64,000 bases of DNA from SAR86 cluster bacterium (GTDB taxonomy: Bacteria > Pseudomonadota > Gammaproteobacteria > Magnimaribacterales > AG-339-G14), in the NCBI GenBank assembly GCA_028140145.1, contig JAOIOC010000003.1, positions 40,629 to 104,628 of the forward strand, written 5' to 3'. Numbering within the stretch: the stretch's first letter is position 1; each line of letters starts with the position of its first letter. The notes beneath the pieces were generated by a model. It saw nothing but the letters and a program-made list of their open reading frames with translations. It was not told the DNA's origin and ran no database searches. Made by a program: the position numbers and the translations under genes. Below are positions 1 to 8,521 of this stretch, one piece after another.

Positions 1-411
1 AACCTGAGGCCATAATTGCAAGCTAACCGTTAAGTAACCGAACAAAGATTGTATACAGACCAATACAGTGGCAGCATAAATTAAATTATTTAGTCTTCTA
101 TCTCTAATTTTTGAAAAGATAGCCAAAAAGAAAAGACCAAATATCAATAATCCTAGTGAGCCAGCAAAATATCTATGCACTACTTCTGGAACAGCTTTTG
201 CCAATTCAAATTGTCTCTCTGGGAAAGTAATGTTTGCTTGTTCAATTTCTGCTTCGGTAGTTGGCATCCAAACGTATCCATAGCAACCTGGCCAATCAGG
301 ACATCCTAATCCAGCATCAACAAGCCTTGTCCAGGCTCCTAGACCAACAACAACGAATGCTAAAAATATTCCTATCAGACTGATAATCTGAATTTTTTTA
401 AAATTATCCAA
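1..411 (-). CDS. ctaA: Heme A synthase (COX15/CtaA), partial, 3' end beyond window
   Basis: Membrane enzyme that oxidises heme O to heme A for the cytochrome aa3 oxidase encoded alongside. It is absent from the ORF track because it runs off the window; the 137 codons from a TTG at 411 are open to base 1. The reading contains the family's N-terminal signature GAWTRLVDAGLGCPDWPGC after the first membrane helix, followed by a histidine in VVHRYFAG that fits a heme ligand and further hydrophobic helices. The TTG start overlaps the end of the upstream SCO-like gene by 8 bases, so the two are probably translationally coupled. No ATG lies before the signature in this frame. Its position last in the cox cluster matches Pseudomonas. 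Confidence 0.9.
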   Translation of the reverse strand, partial: MDNFKKIQIISLIGIFLAFVVVGLGAWTRLVDAGLGCPDWPGCYGYVWMPTTEAEIEQANITFPERQFELAKAVPEVVHRYFAGSLGLLIFGLFFLAIFSKIRDRRLNNLIYAATVLVCIQSLFGYLTVSLQLWPQV

Positions 412-991
412 TTTTTGAAACCCTCAATAGTTTTTTTAAGTCTTCAAGAATTTGCTTAAAGTTTTCATTTTTATCTTCTTTAGGACCATAAAACATGATG
501 ATATTTCCTAAAGGATCTACTATAAACAAAGATCCTTCCTCAAAAGGATTAATATTCTGGCTTTCAAATTCTTTAGCTATCAATGAGCCCTCGACATATG
601 TAGCATGTTTAAGAGGCTTATATTTTTCCAAGATATCGTAGTCTTTATCTGACTCGCTGAGGAGAAATCTTGATACTCGGATGCTTTCTCGATTCAAGGC
701 TATGTTTGCTTGTCTTGCGACATAAGCTGCATCATCGCAAGTTGATGAGCAATCGCCTTTAATAAACTGGAAGATCATCCAATCTCTTTCGATGGTTTCA
801 ATGTTAAAAGGTTGATACTCATAAGTGACCCCCAGCTCACCAACATCAATCGGCGGAGACAGAAGTTGACCATTGTTCACTCTTCCCTCTGGAAGGGATG
901 CACCTGAGTAGTACCACACAGTGCTTGATAGAATCACCAAGATAGGGGTCAAGAAAATTAACATCGCTATAACAAAGTTCTTCTTAATCAT
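404..991 (-). CDS. SCO-like thioredoxin-fold membrane protein of the cox cluster
   Basis: A 195-residue protein with one N-terminal membrane anchor (about residues 5-27) and a soluble domain outside the membrane. Residues 80-84 read CSSTC, the CxxxC spacing of SCO copper chaperones, and VDPLGNIIMFYG near the C-terminus resembles the last strands of a thioredoxin fold. I do not see a confident equivalent of the SCO copper-binding histidine. It sits between SURF1 and ctaA, overlapping each by 8 bases, the place of an uncharacterised gene in the Pseudomonas cox cluster. A role in copper delivery or disulfide control during oxidase assembly is inferred from motif and context. Confidence 0.7.
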   Translation of the reverse strand: MIKKNFVIAMLIFLTPILVILSSTVWYYSGASLPEGRVNNGQLLSPPIDVGELGVTYEYQPFNIETIERDWMIFQFIKGDCSSTCDDAAYVARQANIALNRESIRVSRFLLSESDKDYDILEKYKPLKHATYVEGSLIAKEFESQNINPFEEGSLFIVDPLGNIIMFYGPKEDKNENFKQILEDLKKLLRVSKIG

Positions 992-1688
992 TTTTTCTAA
1001 ACCCTACAAAAATAAAACCTGCCAAAGCAACCAAACTCAAGCCTAACCATTGAATTGCGTAGCCAAAATGTCTATTGGCAGATAAATAAACAGGTTGCCA
1101 AATCCTAGTGAATCCATCTAATAAAAATTCATCAAGTTCAAAGACTACAGCCGGATAGCTTGTATTCCACTTCAAGTTAATGCTATCGATATCAAAGGAC
1201 TGCATTTCTAGACCACTTTCTTCCCTTTCATAAATTGAATTATCTAACGTGAAAGCTTTTTCGATTGGTCTGAAAACTCCCTGCAATAAATAATTCTGGT
1301 CTAAGGTCTTTTTTGATTCATCAAATGACTTTGACCATCCTTTAGATACTAAAAGTGACAATCCTTTATTAGATAAAAACTCTTGATAAACAGAAAAACC
1401 ACGAACTCCTTCATGGATTGCATTGTCTACTAAAACTGTCCTTTGACTGAACTTGCCTTGCATAAAAAAGGGTATGTACCATTGGCTGGGAGTAGCATAT
1501 TCTAATGAAATAAATTCGGTTGGGGGCTTTGATTGCTGATTATTAATAAAACTTTCAAGCTTAGATTTTTCTAATCCCCTTTGATATTGCCAAAAACTTA
1601 AACTTAATAAAATTGGTAATATAATTGCCGTAAAAATTGTAAACTTCCAACCAGGATTAAATTTTCCAATGTTAGTAAAAATACTCAT
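984..1688 (-). CDS. SURF1 family cytochrome oxidase assembly protein
   Basis: SURF1 proteins help insert heme A into subunit I of the oxidase. The product has the family's two-helix plan: an N-terminal helix after FNPGWKF ending in FWQYQRG, a long extracytoplasmic domain, and a C-terminal helix after FGYAIQWLGLS. The ORF track starts at 1748, but that adds 20 residues without family similarity that run antisense through the DUF2909 gene. I chose the internal ATG at 1688 (MSIFTNIG), giving 234 residues. Even so, its start overlaps the start of the divergent DUF2909 gene by 20 bases. The 3' end overlaps the SCO-like gene by 8 bases. Confidence 0.9.
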   Translation of the reverse strand: MSIFTNIGKFNPGWKFTIFTAIILPILLSLSFWQYQRGLEKSKLESFINNQQSKPPTEFISLEYATPSQWYIPFFMQGKFSQRTVLVDNAIHEGVRGFSVYQEFLSNKGLSLLVSKGWSKSFDESKKTLDQNYLLQGVFRPIEKAFTLDNSIYEREESGLEMQSFDIDSINLKWNTSYPAVVFELDEFLLDGFTRIWQPVYLSANRHFGYAIQWLGLSLVALAGFIFVGFRKND

Positions 1689-1881
1689 CGTCGTTTTAAT
1701 GATTGCTATGCTGATCAGCCTCTTTTCTAGCGCAGCTTTTATGATCAAAGATAAAAAAGGAGCAATGACCAGAAGTTTTATGGCTCTCAGGGTAAGGGTA
1801 GTAATTGCGGGTCTTCTTTTGTTGACCCTCGCATACGGTCTTTATAGTGGTCAAATAGTTGTTAATAGCCCTTGGGGTTAG
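1669..1881 (+). CDS. DUF2909 twin-transmembrane protein
   Basis: A 70-residue membrane protein with two hydrophobic segments (about residues 3-25 and 42-61) joined by a basic loop, KDKKGAMTRSFMALRVR. This matches the small DUF2909 family typically found between cox subunit III and SURF1, in opposite orientation to both, as here. The molecular role is unknown; location suggests a part in oxidase biogenesis. The start overlaps the divergent SURF1 start by 20 bases, and the stop overlaps the coxC stop by 4 bases, so this gene has no private intergenic DNA on either side. Its promoter would have to lie inside SURF1. Confidence 0.8.
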   Translation: MLVKILIVVLMIAMLISLFSSAAFMIKDKKGAMTRSFMALRVRVVIAGLLLLTLAYGLYSGQIVVNSPWG

Positions 1882-2780
1882 AATACGTAAACTACCAACA
1901 CCAATAATATCCATACTACATCTACGAAGTGCCAGTACCAGGATCCTGCTGCAAGACCAAAGTGATCTTCCTTAGTAAAGGCTCCTCGAAATCCTCTTAT
2001 GGTCATAATTGTCAAAATGATTGCTCCTAAACAAACATGAAAGCCGTGGAAACCTGTAAGAAGAAAGAAAGTAGTTCCATAAATCCCAGCACCTAGAGTC
2101 AGACCCATGTGATCATAGGCTTCGTAATACTCAAGGCCTTGTAAATAAACAAAAGTAAATCCAAGAATAAGAGTCATAACCATCCAAAACTTAAATGAAG
2201 TTCTATTGCCTTTTTTCAAAGCATGCTCAGCAATCGTTATGGTTCCGCTTGAAGTTACCAAGCAAAGAGTGTTCCAAAACGGTAACCAATGCCCTACGTT
2301 TGCAAATCCAGGAAAATTCATATTCTCTTTTGGGCCTTGAAATAAAGACTGATCCGGGGTCTGCATTACTGGCCAAGTCGCTTCGAATCCAGGCCACAAC
2401 ATATTCGAGATAGCCTTTTCACCTTCACCTCCAAGCCACGGCACTGCAAAAATTCTTACGTATCCTAGCGCTAAAAAGAAAGCGAAGAAAAACATGACTT
2501 CACTGAATATGAACCACTGCATGCCCATGACAAATGATCTATTCAATTGATCGCTGTACATTCCTTTGTCGTTTTCTTTTATAACTTCGCCAAACCAAAA
2601 GAAGAACACTGAAAAAATAACGGCAAAAGCAGCGATTAGGATCCAATATGAATTTGAATCAGGTTTGTCTAAATCGTTAATAGTGTAACCAGCGCCTAAT
2701 ACAAAAAGCATCAAACCAAAAGCCATCCAAATTGGCAGTCTGCTGCTTGCTGGAACAAAATATGAAGATTGATCAGACAT
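1878..2780 (-). CDS. ctaE: Cytochrome c oxidase subunit III
   Basis: The third core subunit of the aa3-type oxidase, a seven-helix membrane protein of 300 residues that stabilises the catalytic subunit and lines an oxygen and proton entry region. Recognisable stretches include MQWFIFSEVMFFFAFF, the loop before NTLCLVTSSGTITIAEHAL, LTGFHGFHVCLGAI with its conserved histidines, and the C-terminal WYWHFVDVVWILLV. It includes the long extramembrane loop of proteobacterial subunit III with WPVMQTPDQ. It is fourth in the coxB-coxA-ctaG-coxC order, 2 bases downstream of ctaG, and its stop overlaps the convergent DUF2909 stop. Confidence 0.97.
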   Translation of the reverse strand: MSDQSSYFVPASSRLPIWMAFGLMLFVLGAGYTINDLDKPDSNSYWILIAAFAVIFSVFFFWFGEVIKENDKGMYSDQLNRSFVMGMQWFIFSEVMFFFAFFLALGYVRIFAVPWLGGEGEKAISNMLWPGFEATWPVMQTPDQSLFQGPKENMNFPGFANVGHWLPFWNTLCLVTSSGTITIAEHALKKGNRTSFKFWMVMTLILGFTFVYLQGLEYYEAYDHMGLTLGAGIYGTTFFLLTGFHGFHVCLGAIILTIMTIRGFRGAFTKEDHFGLAAGSWYWHFVDVVWILLVLVVYVF

Positions 2781-2782
2781 AA

Positions 2783-3322
2783 TTAATTACTCGCTTGTAA
2801 TTTTATATGAGATTCAGTGATATCAAAAAGAGTATAACCAAGGGTTAACACAGGAACATCATCGGGGAGATCAGGATCAATAATAAATCTAACCGGCATG
2901 GTTAACTTTTCTCCAGGTTGTAGAAGTTGTTCCTCAAAACAGAAGCATTCAGTTTTATGAAAATATTGTGCACCTTTTCCCGGAGATACACTCGGTATTG
3001 CCTGAGCTACCATAGGATAATCTGTAGGATTTTCAAAAGTATAATCAACTGTATAAGCTGTTCCCGTTTCTGCATCTATTGTTCTTTTCTCGGAAGTAAA
3101 ATTCCAAGCCATATTTTCATTATTCTTGGTAACAAAGAGAATTTTGATTTCCCTGGAATCAAAATTTTCATCATATTGGGTAATGGTAGGTCCAGATACT
3201 TTTCCATTTAACCCAGTGATTTCACAAAAAACATCGTAAATAGGAACCAAAGCAAAACCAAAGCAAAACATACCTAAAACAAGACTTACTAATTTTAAGT
3301 TTGTTTTAGTAGCTGCTTTCAC
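2783..3322 (-). CDS. ctaG: Cytochrome c oxidase assembly protein CtaG (Cox11)
   Basis: Copper chaperone that delivers Cu to the CuB centre of subunit I. The 179-residue protein has one N-terminal membrane helix (residues 9-28), the following VPIYDVFCEITGLNG signature, and the copper-binding CFCF motif at residues 126-129 in TECFCFEEQLLQPGE. The rest is an immunoglobulin-like periplasmic domain ending in a conserved LSYTLFDIT-type strand (here LGYTLFDIT). The start overlaps the coxA stop by 4 bases, indicating translational coupling. Length and order match gammaproteobacterial Cox11. Confidence 0.95.
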   Translation of the reverse strand: MKAATKTNLKLVSLVLGMFCFGFALVPIYDVFCEITGLNGKVSGPTITQYDENFDSREIKILFVTKNNENMAWNFTSEKRTIDAETGTAYTVDYTFENPTDYPMVAQAIPSVSPGKGAQYFHKTECFCFEEQLLQPGEKLTMPVRFIIDPDLPDDVPVLTLGYTLFDITESHIKLQASN

Positions 3323-4902
3323 TTAACTTCTGGTGGAGTTTCAAAAGTGTGATACGGAGCTGGCGATGCAACAGTCCACTCCAATCCTTTGGCGCCTTCC
3401 CATACTTCAGAAGTAGCCTGTTTTCCAGCAAAAATACTCTTAAGAATAATAAATAAGAAGAGGAGTTGCGTTAAACCAAAAATGAACGCACCAATAGAAA
3501 TCACCATATTAAAATCTGCAAATTGAAGAGCGTAATCAGGAATTCTTCTAGGCATACCTGCTAATCCAACAAAATGCATGGGGAAGAAAGTAATGTTAAC
3601 CGAAATAAAAGACATCCAAAAATGAGTTTTCCCTAAAACTTCGTCGTACATGTTACCCGTCCATTTTGGTAGCCAATAATAAACACCAGCGATTATTCCA
3701 AAAATAGCTCCGGGAACTAAAACGTAATGAAAATGCGCAACAACGAAGTAAGTATCGTGGTACTGAAAGTCAGCTGGAGCTATTGCAAGCATCAACCCTG
3801 ATAATCCACCAATAGTAAACAAAGCTACAAAAGCTATCGAAAAAAGCATCGGAGTTTCAAAAGAGATAGAACCTTTGAACATAGTCGATAACCAATTGAA
3901 TACTTTCACTCCTGTTGGGATTGCAATCAACATGGTTGTGTACATGAAGAAAAGTTCACCTGCGATTGGCATTCCAACTGTAAACATGTGATGCGCCCAA
4001 ACAATGAAAGAAAGGATAGCGATTGATGCTATTGCATAAACCATTGACGTGTATCCAAAAATTGGTTTTCTTGAGAAGGTTTCAATGATGTGCGATACGA
4101 TTCCAAAAGCAGGCAAAATCATTATGTAAACCTCAGGGTGACCAAAGAACCAAAAGATATGTTGGAATAACACTGGATCTCCACCACCGGCAGCGTTGAA
4201 GAAACTGGTTCCAAAATGGATATCCATGAGCATCATAGTTACAGCCCCTGCAAGAACTGGCATTACAGCAATTAGAAGATAAGCAGTGATCAGCCAAGTC
4301 CAAGTAAACAATGGCATCTTCATGAAAGTCATTCCAGGTGCTCTCATGTTAAGAATTGTGGTTATGATATTTATGGATCCCATAATGGAAGATGCTCCCA
4401 TGATGTGAACTGCGAAAATGAAGAAAGTTACTGTTGGCGGTGCGTAAGTTGTAGATAAAGGTGCATAGAAAGTCCAACCAAAGTTAGGACCTCCGCCTTC
4501 CATGAAAAAGGTGGAGATTAAAATTCCAAAAGCCACTGGGAGAATCCAAAAACTTAAGTTATTCATTCTCGGTAAAGCCATATCTGGAGCACCGATTTGC
4601 ATAGGAATAATCCAGTTAGCCAAACCAACGAAAGCTGGCATGACCGCTCCAAAAACCATAATCAGACCATGATTAGTCAGCATTTGATTATAAAATTCTG
4701 GAGATACTATTTGGCTTCCAGGCTCAAATAGCTCAGCTCTGATAACCATTGCCATGGCACCACCTAAAAATAACATCAAAAAGCTAAACCAAAGGTAAAG
4801 CGTACCGATGTCTTTATGGTTAGTAGTGTATAACCATCTGGTTATACCTTTTGCTGGGCCGTGATGATGATCATCTGAATGCGAATCTATTACTGCGCTC
4901 AT
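3319..4902 (-). CDS. ctaD: Cytochrome c oxidase subunit I
   Basis: Catalytic subunit of the aa3 oxidase, holding heme a and the heme a3-CuB site where oxygen is reduced. All metal ligands are visible: His78 in NHGLIMVFG, His255 and the cross-linked Tyr259 in GHPEVYIMILP, His304-His305 in WAHHMFTVG, and His382, His390 and His392 in YHDTYFVVAHFHY. D-channel Asp107 (GAPDMALPRMNN) and K-channel Lys333 (IPTGVKVFNW) are present, placing it in the A family of proton-pumping oxidases. It has 527 residues and 12 helices. It lies 14 bases after coxB and overlaps ctaG by 4. Confidence 0.98.
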   Translation of the reverse strand: MSAVIDSHSDDHHHGPAKGITRWLYTTNHKDIGTLYLWFSFLMLFLGGAMAMVIRAELFEPGSQIVSPEFYNQMLTNHGLIMVFGAVMPAFVGLANWIIPMQIGAPDMALPRMNNLSFWILPVAFGILISTFFMEGGGPNFGWTFYAPLSTTYAPPTVTFFIFAVHIMGASSIMGSINIITTILNMRAPGMTFMKMPLFTWTWLITAYLLIAVMPVLAGAVTMMLMDIHFGTSFFNAAGGGDPVLFQHIFWFFGHPEVYIMILPAFGIVSHIIETFSRKPIFGYTSMVYAIASIAILSFIVWAHHMFTVGMPIAGELFFMYTTMLIAIPTGVKVFNWLSTMFKGSISFETPMLFSIAFVALFTIGGLSGLMLAIAPADFQYHDTYFVVAHFHYVLVPGAIFGIIAGVYYWLPKWTGNMYDEVLGKTHFWMSFISVNITFFPMHFVGLAGMPRRIPDYALQFADFNMVISIGAFIFGLTQLLFLFIILKSIFAGKQATSEVWEGAKGLEWTVASPAPYHTFETPPEVK

Positions 4903-4916
4903 AGTCCTTCCGTATA

Positions 4917-6053
4917 TTAAAGTTTGTTATTTTTATAATCCAAAATTTCTTTTGGAATTACGATTTCTCCGTCACCGCTAGCATCGTTACCCCACGCCTT
5001 CCTCGTATAGGTTATAACGGCTGCAATGTCGACTTCAGAAAGCTGTTCGGCGTATGACTGCATAGCAGCACCTTGAACACCTTCCATTAAAATTTCTATT
5101 TGTTTAGCTTTATCATTTAGCACAAGATCGCTTCCTGCTAATGCTGGAAATACAGGAGGTAATCCTTCTCCATTGACTTGATGACAAGCTACACAATTGG
5201 TTTGGTAAACACCTTCTCCAATTTCATAAAGTTCTTCTGTTGACCAAAGCTTTTCAGTGAGAAGTGCTTGTTGAATTTTTGCTTCTTTCTTCTCATTTAC
5301 CCAAAGTTCGTAATCTTCAGGTGATACTGCTTTAACAACAACTGGCATGTAACCGTGATATTGCCCACACAGCTCAGTGCATTGACCTCTGAAAATTCCT
5401 TCTTCATCAACTTGTGTCCAAGCTGTGTTTATAAACCCAGGGATTGCATCTTGCTTTACTGCAAAATCTGGAACCCACCATGAGTGGATTACATCGTTAG
5501 CTGTGATTAAAAATCTGATTCTTTTATTTGTTGGTATGACTAAAGGCTCGTCAACTTCCAAAAGATAGTTATCTGATTTGGGGGCAATGTTGTTTCTTTG
5601 ATCTAAATCTGTGGATAGGTTACTGAAAAAACTTACTTCGTCTTCTAGGTACTCATACTGCCACTTCCATTGATGCCCAGTGATTAAAATATTGATATCT
5701 CCTTCTGCATCATCGTATGCACGAATCATTGTAAAGGTTGCTGGAATGGCCATGACCGCCAAAATAACTGCAAATAATACGGTCCAAGTCATTTCTAGAA
5801 CTGGATGGTCATCAAACTGAGCTGGTTTATCTCCCTCTTTTTTTCTAAAAGCAACTATGAGATAAACCATAAAGCCGAGCACTAATGCTCCAATGACCAC
5901 GCATATCCAGAAAATAGTCATGTGCAGATCAAAAATTTCTCTGCTGAGGGCATTAACACCCGGAGTCATATTCACGTCTCCCCAGCCAGCAAAAAGCGGA
6001 AGAGATACGCAACAGGAAATTAATGCCGCAAAAATTCTTTTAATAAGTACCAT
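4917..6053 (-). CDS. ctaC: Cytochrome c oxidase subunit II with C-terminal cytochrome c domain
   Basis: Electron-entry subunit of the oxidase. A signal sequence (about residues 1-22) precedes two membrane helices (about 43-70 and 88-110) and the periplasmic cupredoxin domain. The CuA ligands are His190 (DVIHSWW), Cys225, Cys229, His233 and Met236 (CTELCGQYHGYM); the aromatic GHQWKWQYEY patch is at 126-135. A fused cytochrome c domain follows with heme motif CVACH at 287-291 and an axial Met probably in MQSYAEQLS, making this a caa3-type subunit II of 378 residues. It is first in the cox operon, 57 bases downstream of aroE. Confidence 0.97.
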   Translation of the reverse strand: MVLIKRIFAALISCCVSLPLFAGWGDVNMTPGVNALSREIFDLHMTIFWICVVIGALVLGFMVYLIVAFRKKEGDKPAQFDDHPVLEMTWTVLFAVILAVMAIPATFTMIRAYDDAEGDINILITGHQWKWQYEYLEDEVSFFSNLSTDLDQRNNIAPKSDNYLLEVDEPLVIPTNKRIRFLITANDVIHSWWVPDFAVKQDAIPGFINTAWTQVDEEGIFRGQCTELCGQYHGYMPVVVKAVSPEDYELWVNEKKEAKIQQALLTEKLWSTEELYEIGEGVYQTNCVACHQVNGEGLPPVFPALAGSDLVLNDKAKQIEILMEGVQGAAMQSYAEQLSEVDIAAVITYTRKAWGNDASGDGEIVIPKEILDYKNNKL

Positions 6054-6110
6054 TTAGTAATCTTTCATTAAGGTAGGCTGCGTAATTTTACTTCAAAAGT
6101 ATGTGGAAAA

Positions 6111-6947
6111 CTAACGCAAAGCCAATAAATTATTGGTCTTTGGAAGTTTTCCTGTCCAAGTTTTAAATGAAGCAGCTCCCTGTTCAACGAGCATCCCCCA
6201 TCCGTCTGATACTGATTGAGCTCCATTGTTTTTAGCATCAATCATAAATTGGGTATCGGTCTGAGAGTAAGCTAAATCATAGGCTAGAGCGCAATTACTA
6301 TACAAAGATGGATCTATCGGTAAACTCTCATTTTCAAGGGTGGACATTGAGGTTGCGTTGATAATAAGGTCAAAAGAATGAAATTCATCCTGAATTGAAT
6401 TAAAACTCGATGCTATAAGATTAGAATTTTTCCCTGAAGACTGTCTGTATAAGGATAAATCTTTAACTAGTTCTTGAGCTTTTTCAAGCGTCCTGTTCGT
6501 TATGCAAATGGTTTTGGGATTAAGATCCTGTAGACCAAAAGCAGCTCCTTTGGCTGCTCCGCCGGCTCCAAGGATTAAAATCTCCTTGCCGTAAAGATCA
6601 AATCCTAAATTTTGATTAATATCCTTTGCTAAGCCAATACAATCTGTATTATCTCCGACAATAATATCTCCCTTCTTATATAAATTATTAGAAGCGCCTA
6701 TCATTTGCGCTTTTGTTGAAGAATCATTTGAAAATTTCAAAGCTAATTTTTTAAAAGGCAATGTGACGCTTAATCCAACACCAGATTTAAAAAAATCTTT
6801 AACAAAATTTTCGAAGTCTTCCTCATCAACTAAATATTTTCCAAATGAGATTTTAATTTTTTGCTGATCAGCAAAGTGGTGATGGATCTCTGGGGATCTA
6901 CTATGTCTAATGGGATTACCAACTACTCCAAATTTTAAATTCTTCAT
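6111..6947 (-). CDS. aroE: Shikimate dehydrogenase
   Basis: Reduces 3-dehydroshikimate to shikimate with NADPH in aromatic amino acid synthesis. Visible are the substrate-binding SRSP serines in GNPIRHSRSP, the catalytic Lys in SVTLPFKK, the Asp in GDNTDCIG, and the Rossmann glycine motif GAGGAAKGAAFGL. The ORF track starts at a GTG at 6959, but the ATG at 6947 makes a 4-base ATGA overlap with tsaC and puts the start at the family's usual MKNLKFGVVGNP, giving 278 residues. tsaC-aroE adjacency is conserved in Gammaproteobacteria. The purE-tsaC-aroE set may be co-transcribed into the cox operon. Confidence 0.95.
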   Translation of the reverse strand: MKNLKFGVVGNPIRHSRSPEIHHHFADQQKIKISFGKYLVDEEDFENFVKDFFKSGVGLSVTLPFKKLALKFSNDSSTKAQMIGASNNLYKKGDIIVGDNTDCIGLAKDINQNLGFDLYGKEILILGAGGAAKGAAFGLQDLNPKTICITNRTLEKAQELVKDLSLYRQSSGKNSNLIASSFNSIQDEFHSFDLIINATSMSTLENESLPIDPSLYSNCALAYDLAYSQTDTQFMIDAKNNGAQSVSDGWGMLVEQGAASFKTWTGKLPKTNNLLALR

Positions 6948-7447
6948 TTTCTTATCCACTCCCCAGTTTCTAGATTTTGTATTGGAGTAGCGCCTCCAAA
7001 ATTGCCTATCTCTCCCTTAATGAGCGTTACCTCATTTCCAAAAATCTTTGTTACTTCGTCTGCTGACATAGCAGGTGGGTCGTCAGAAATATTTGCTGAT
7101 GTGCTAGTCAGCACTTTGCCAATTTTTTTTGTCAGTTTTATCACTTCAGGATGAGAACTATGACGGAGGGCAACCAAATCAGAATTTCCTTTAATCCATT
7201 CTGGGACATTTTCATTTGCTCTAACAAGCCAGGTGTGAGGGCCAGGCCATGGCTTTTTAAGTTTTTCTATATCTTGTTTATCAAGGTGATTTATATATTT
7301 TTCAAAATGCCCAAAAACTCCACTTATTAGTATTAAGCCTTTGTCTATTGATCTTTTTTTTAACTCGCAAAGTTTAAAGACATCCTTTTTTGAGTCAGGA
7401 TCACACCCTAGCCCATAAACTCCCTCGCATGGATAGGCATAGATCAT
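6944..7447 (-). CDS. tsaC: L-threonylcarbamoyladenylate synthase (TsaC/YrdC), N-terminally short
   Basis: Makes threonylcarbamoyl-AMP from threonine, bicarbonate and ATP, the first step of t6A formation at tRNA position 37. It has the YrdC hallmarks: IYAYPCEGVYGLGCDP, the basic LKKRSIDKGLIL segment, the WPGPHTWLV motif and LTSTSANISDDPP. At 167 residues it is shorter than E. coli TsaC: it begins directly at the first core strand, without the usual preceding helix of about 20 residues. An in-frame TAA four codons upstream (the purE stop region) excludes a longer start. It lies 12 bases after purE and overlaps aroE by 4. Confidence 0.92.
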   Translation of the reverse strand: MIYAYPCEGVYGLGCDPDSKKDVFKLCELKKRSIDKGLILISGVFGHFEKYINHLDKQDIEKLKKPWPGPHTWLVRANENVPEWIKGNSDLVALRHSSHPEVIKLTKKIGKVLTSTSANISDDPPAMSADEVTKIFGNEVTLIKGEIGNFGGATPIQNLETGEWIRK

Positions 7448-7459
7448 TTTAAGATTGCT

Positions 7460-7936
7460 TTATTGATCCTCTAATAAGATTCTTTTTTGTTCTTCTCTTT
7501 GATCAGCTATTTTTTTAGCCAACTCCTTATCTCCGGTTCCTAGCATTTGGGCAGCTAAATGGCCTGCGTTTACTGCTCCTGCCTTTCCTATGGCTACAGT
7601 TGCAACTGGAACTCCTCTAGGCATTTGAACGGTTGAGAAAAGAGCATCCAAGCCATTTAAAGGTCCGCCATCCCCTGGAATTCCAATGACAGGTAGAGTC
7701 GTATGAGCAGCAATATTTCCTGATAGATGTGCTGCCAACCCAGCAATTCCTACGAAAACTTTGGTGCCGTCCTTGATGGTATTTTCTATAAACTCTTTAA
7801 GGGCCTCCGGAGTTCTGTGAGCGCTCAATACTTTAATCACTGAACCAATTCCATAACCATCCAATACTTCTTTTGTTGCTTCTGCCAAAGCCATATCAGA
7901 CTTTGATCCCATCACAATTGCTACGCTATTAGTCAT
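7460..7936 (-). CDS. purE: N5-carboxyaminoimidazole ribonucleotide mutase, PurE class I
   Basis: Converts N5-CAIR to CAIR in purine biosynthesis. The 158-residue product shows the N-terminal phosphate-binding IVMGSKSDM loop, the catalytic histidine in SAHRTPE (about residue 43), and the GIAGLAAHLSG and MPRGVPVATVAIG segments of class I PurE. The C-terminal tail is charged (ADQREEQKRILLEDQ). A purK partner is not adjacent. It is the first gene of a leftward purE-tsaC-aroE group, divergent from def. Shared promoter DNA is the 66-base gap 7937-8002. Confidence 0.96.
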   Translation of the reverse strand: MTNSVAIVMGSKSDMALAEATKEVLDGYGIGSVIKVLSAHRTPEALKEFIENTIKDGTKVFVGIAGLAAHLSGNIAAHTTLPVIGIPGDGGPLNGLDALFSTVQMPRGVPVATVAIGKAGAVNAGHLAAQMLGTGDKELAKKIADQREEQKRILLEDQ

Positions 7937-7973
7937 AATTTCTAAGATATTTAGTTTTTGTTAATTACCCACA

Positions 7974-7979
7974 TATAAT
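7974..7979 (+). promoter_or_regulatory. Possible -10 box for def-fmt
   Basis: A perfect TATAAT lies 23 bases before the def ATG, within the AT-rich purE/def gap. A weak -35 candidate, TTAGTT at 7951-7956, is 17 bases upstream. The -10 match is good, the -35 match is poor, and AT-rich DNA yields such matches by chance. Confidence 0.4.
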
Positions 7980-8002
7980 ATATGTAAAGTAAATTTATAA
8001 AA

Positions 8003-8518
8003 ATGAAATTATTGAAGATTTTAGAATTTCCTGATCCTAGACTCAGAACAAAAGCAAAGCCTGTAAAGGAAGTTACTAATGTCCATAGAGAACTAATCGA
8101 CAACATGATTCACACCATGTACGAAAGCAAGGGTATTGGTCTTGCTGCTACACAAGTGGATTTTCATGAAAGGATCTTGGTTATTGATATAAGCGAAGAA
8201 AGAGATGATCCTCAAGTATTTATCAATCCTGAGGTAGAAATTCTCAATAAAGATGAAAAGTCCGGCTATGAGGAAGGTTGCTTATCTGTACCGGGCTTTT
8301 ATGAAGAAATAATTAGACCTGAAAAAATCAAAGTCACCTACTTGGATAGAGATGGCAAGAAGCAAACTCTTATGCCTGAAGGTTTACTAGCTGTTGTCAT
8401 CCAGCATGAAATGGATCATTTAGAGGGAATCCTCATGGTTGACTACATATCAAACATTAAAAGACAAAGAATAAAACAAAAACTCCAGAAATCTGCTAAA
8501 GAAAAATTAGCCTCCTGA
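8003..8518 (+). CDS. def: Peptide deformylase
   Basis: Removes the N-formyl group from nascent proteins. All three family motifs are present: GIGLAATQ (44-51), EGCLSVP (91-97, with metal ligand Cys93) and HEMDHLEG (135-142, with ligands His135 and His139 and catalytic Glu136). The 171-residue length is standard for type I enzymes. It is followed after 3 bases by fmt, which encodes the opposing formylation step; def-fmt pairing is widely conserved. A TATAAT box lies shortly upstream. Confidence 0.98.
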   Translation: MKLLKILEFPDPRLRTKAKPVKEVTNVHRELIDNMIHTMYESKGIGLAATQVDFHERILVIDISEERDDPQVFINPEVEILNKDEKSGYEEGCLSVPGFYEEIIRPEKIKVTYLDRDGKKQTLMPEGLLAVVIQHEMDHLEGILMVDYISNIKRQRIKQKLQKSAKEKLAS

Positions 8519-8521
8519 TAA

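Noticed and set aside
2927-3211. Cysteine-rich plus-strand ORF opposite ctaG
   Set aside because: It is fully antisense to a well-supported gene and has no family features; a shadow.
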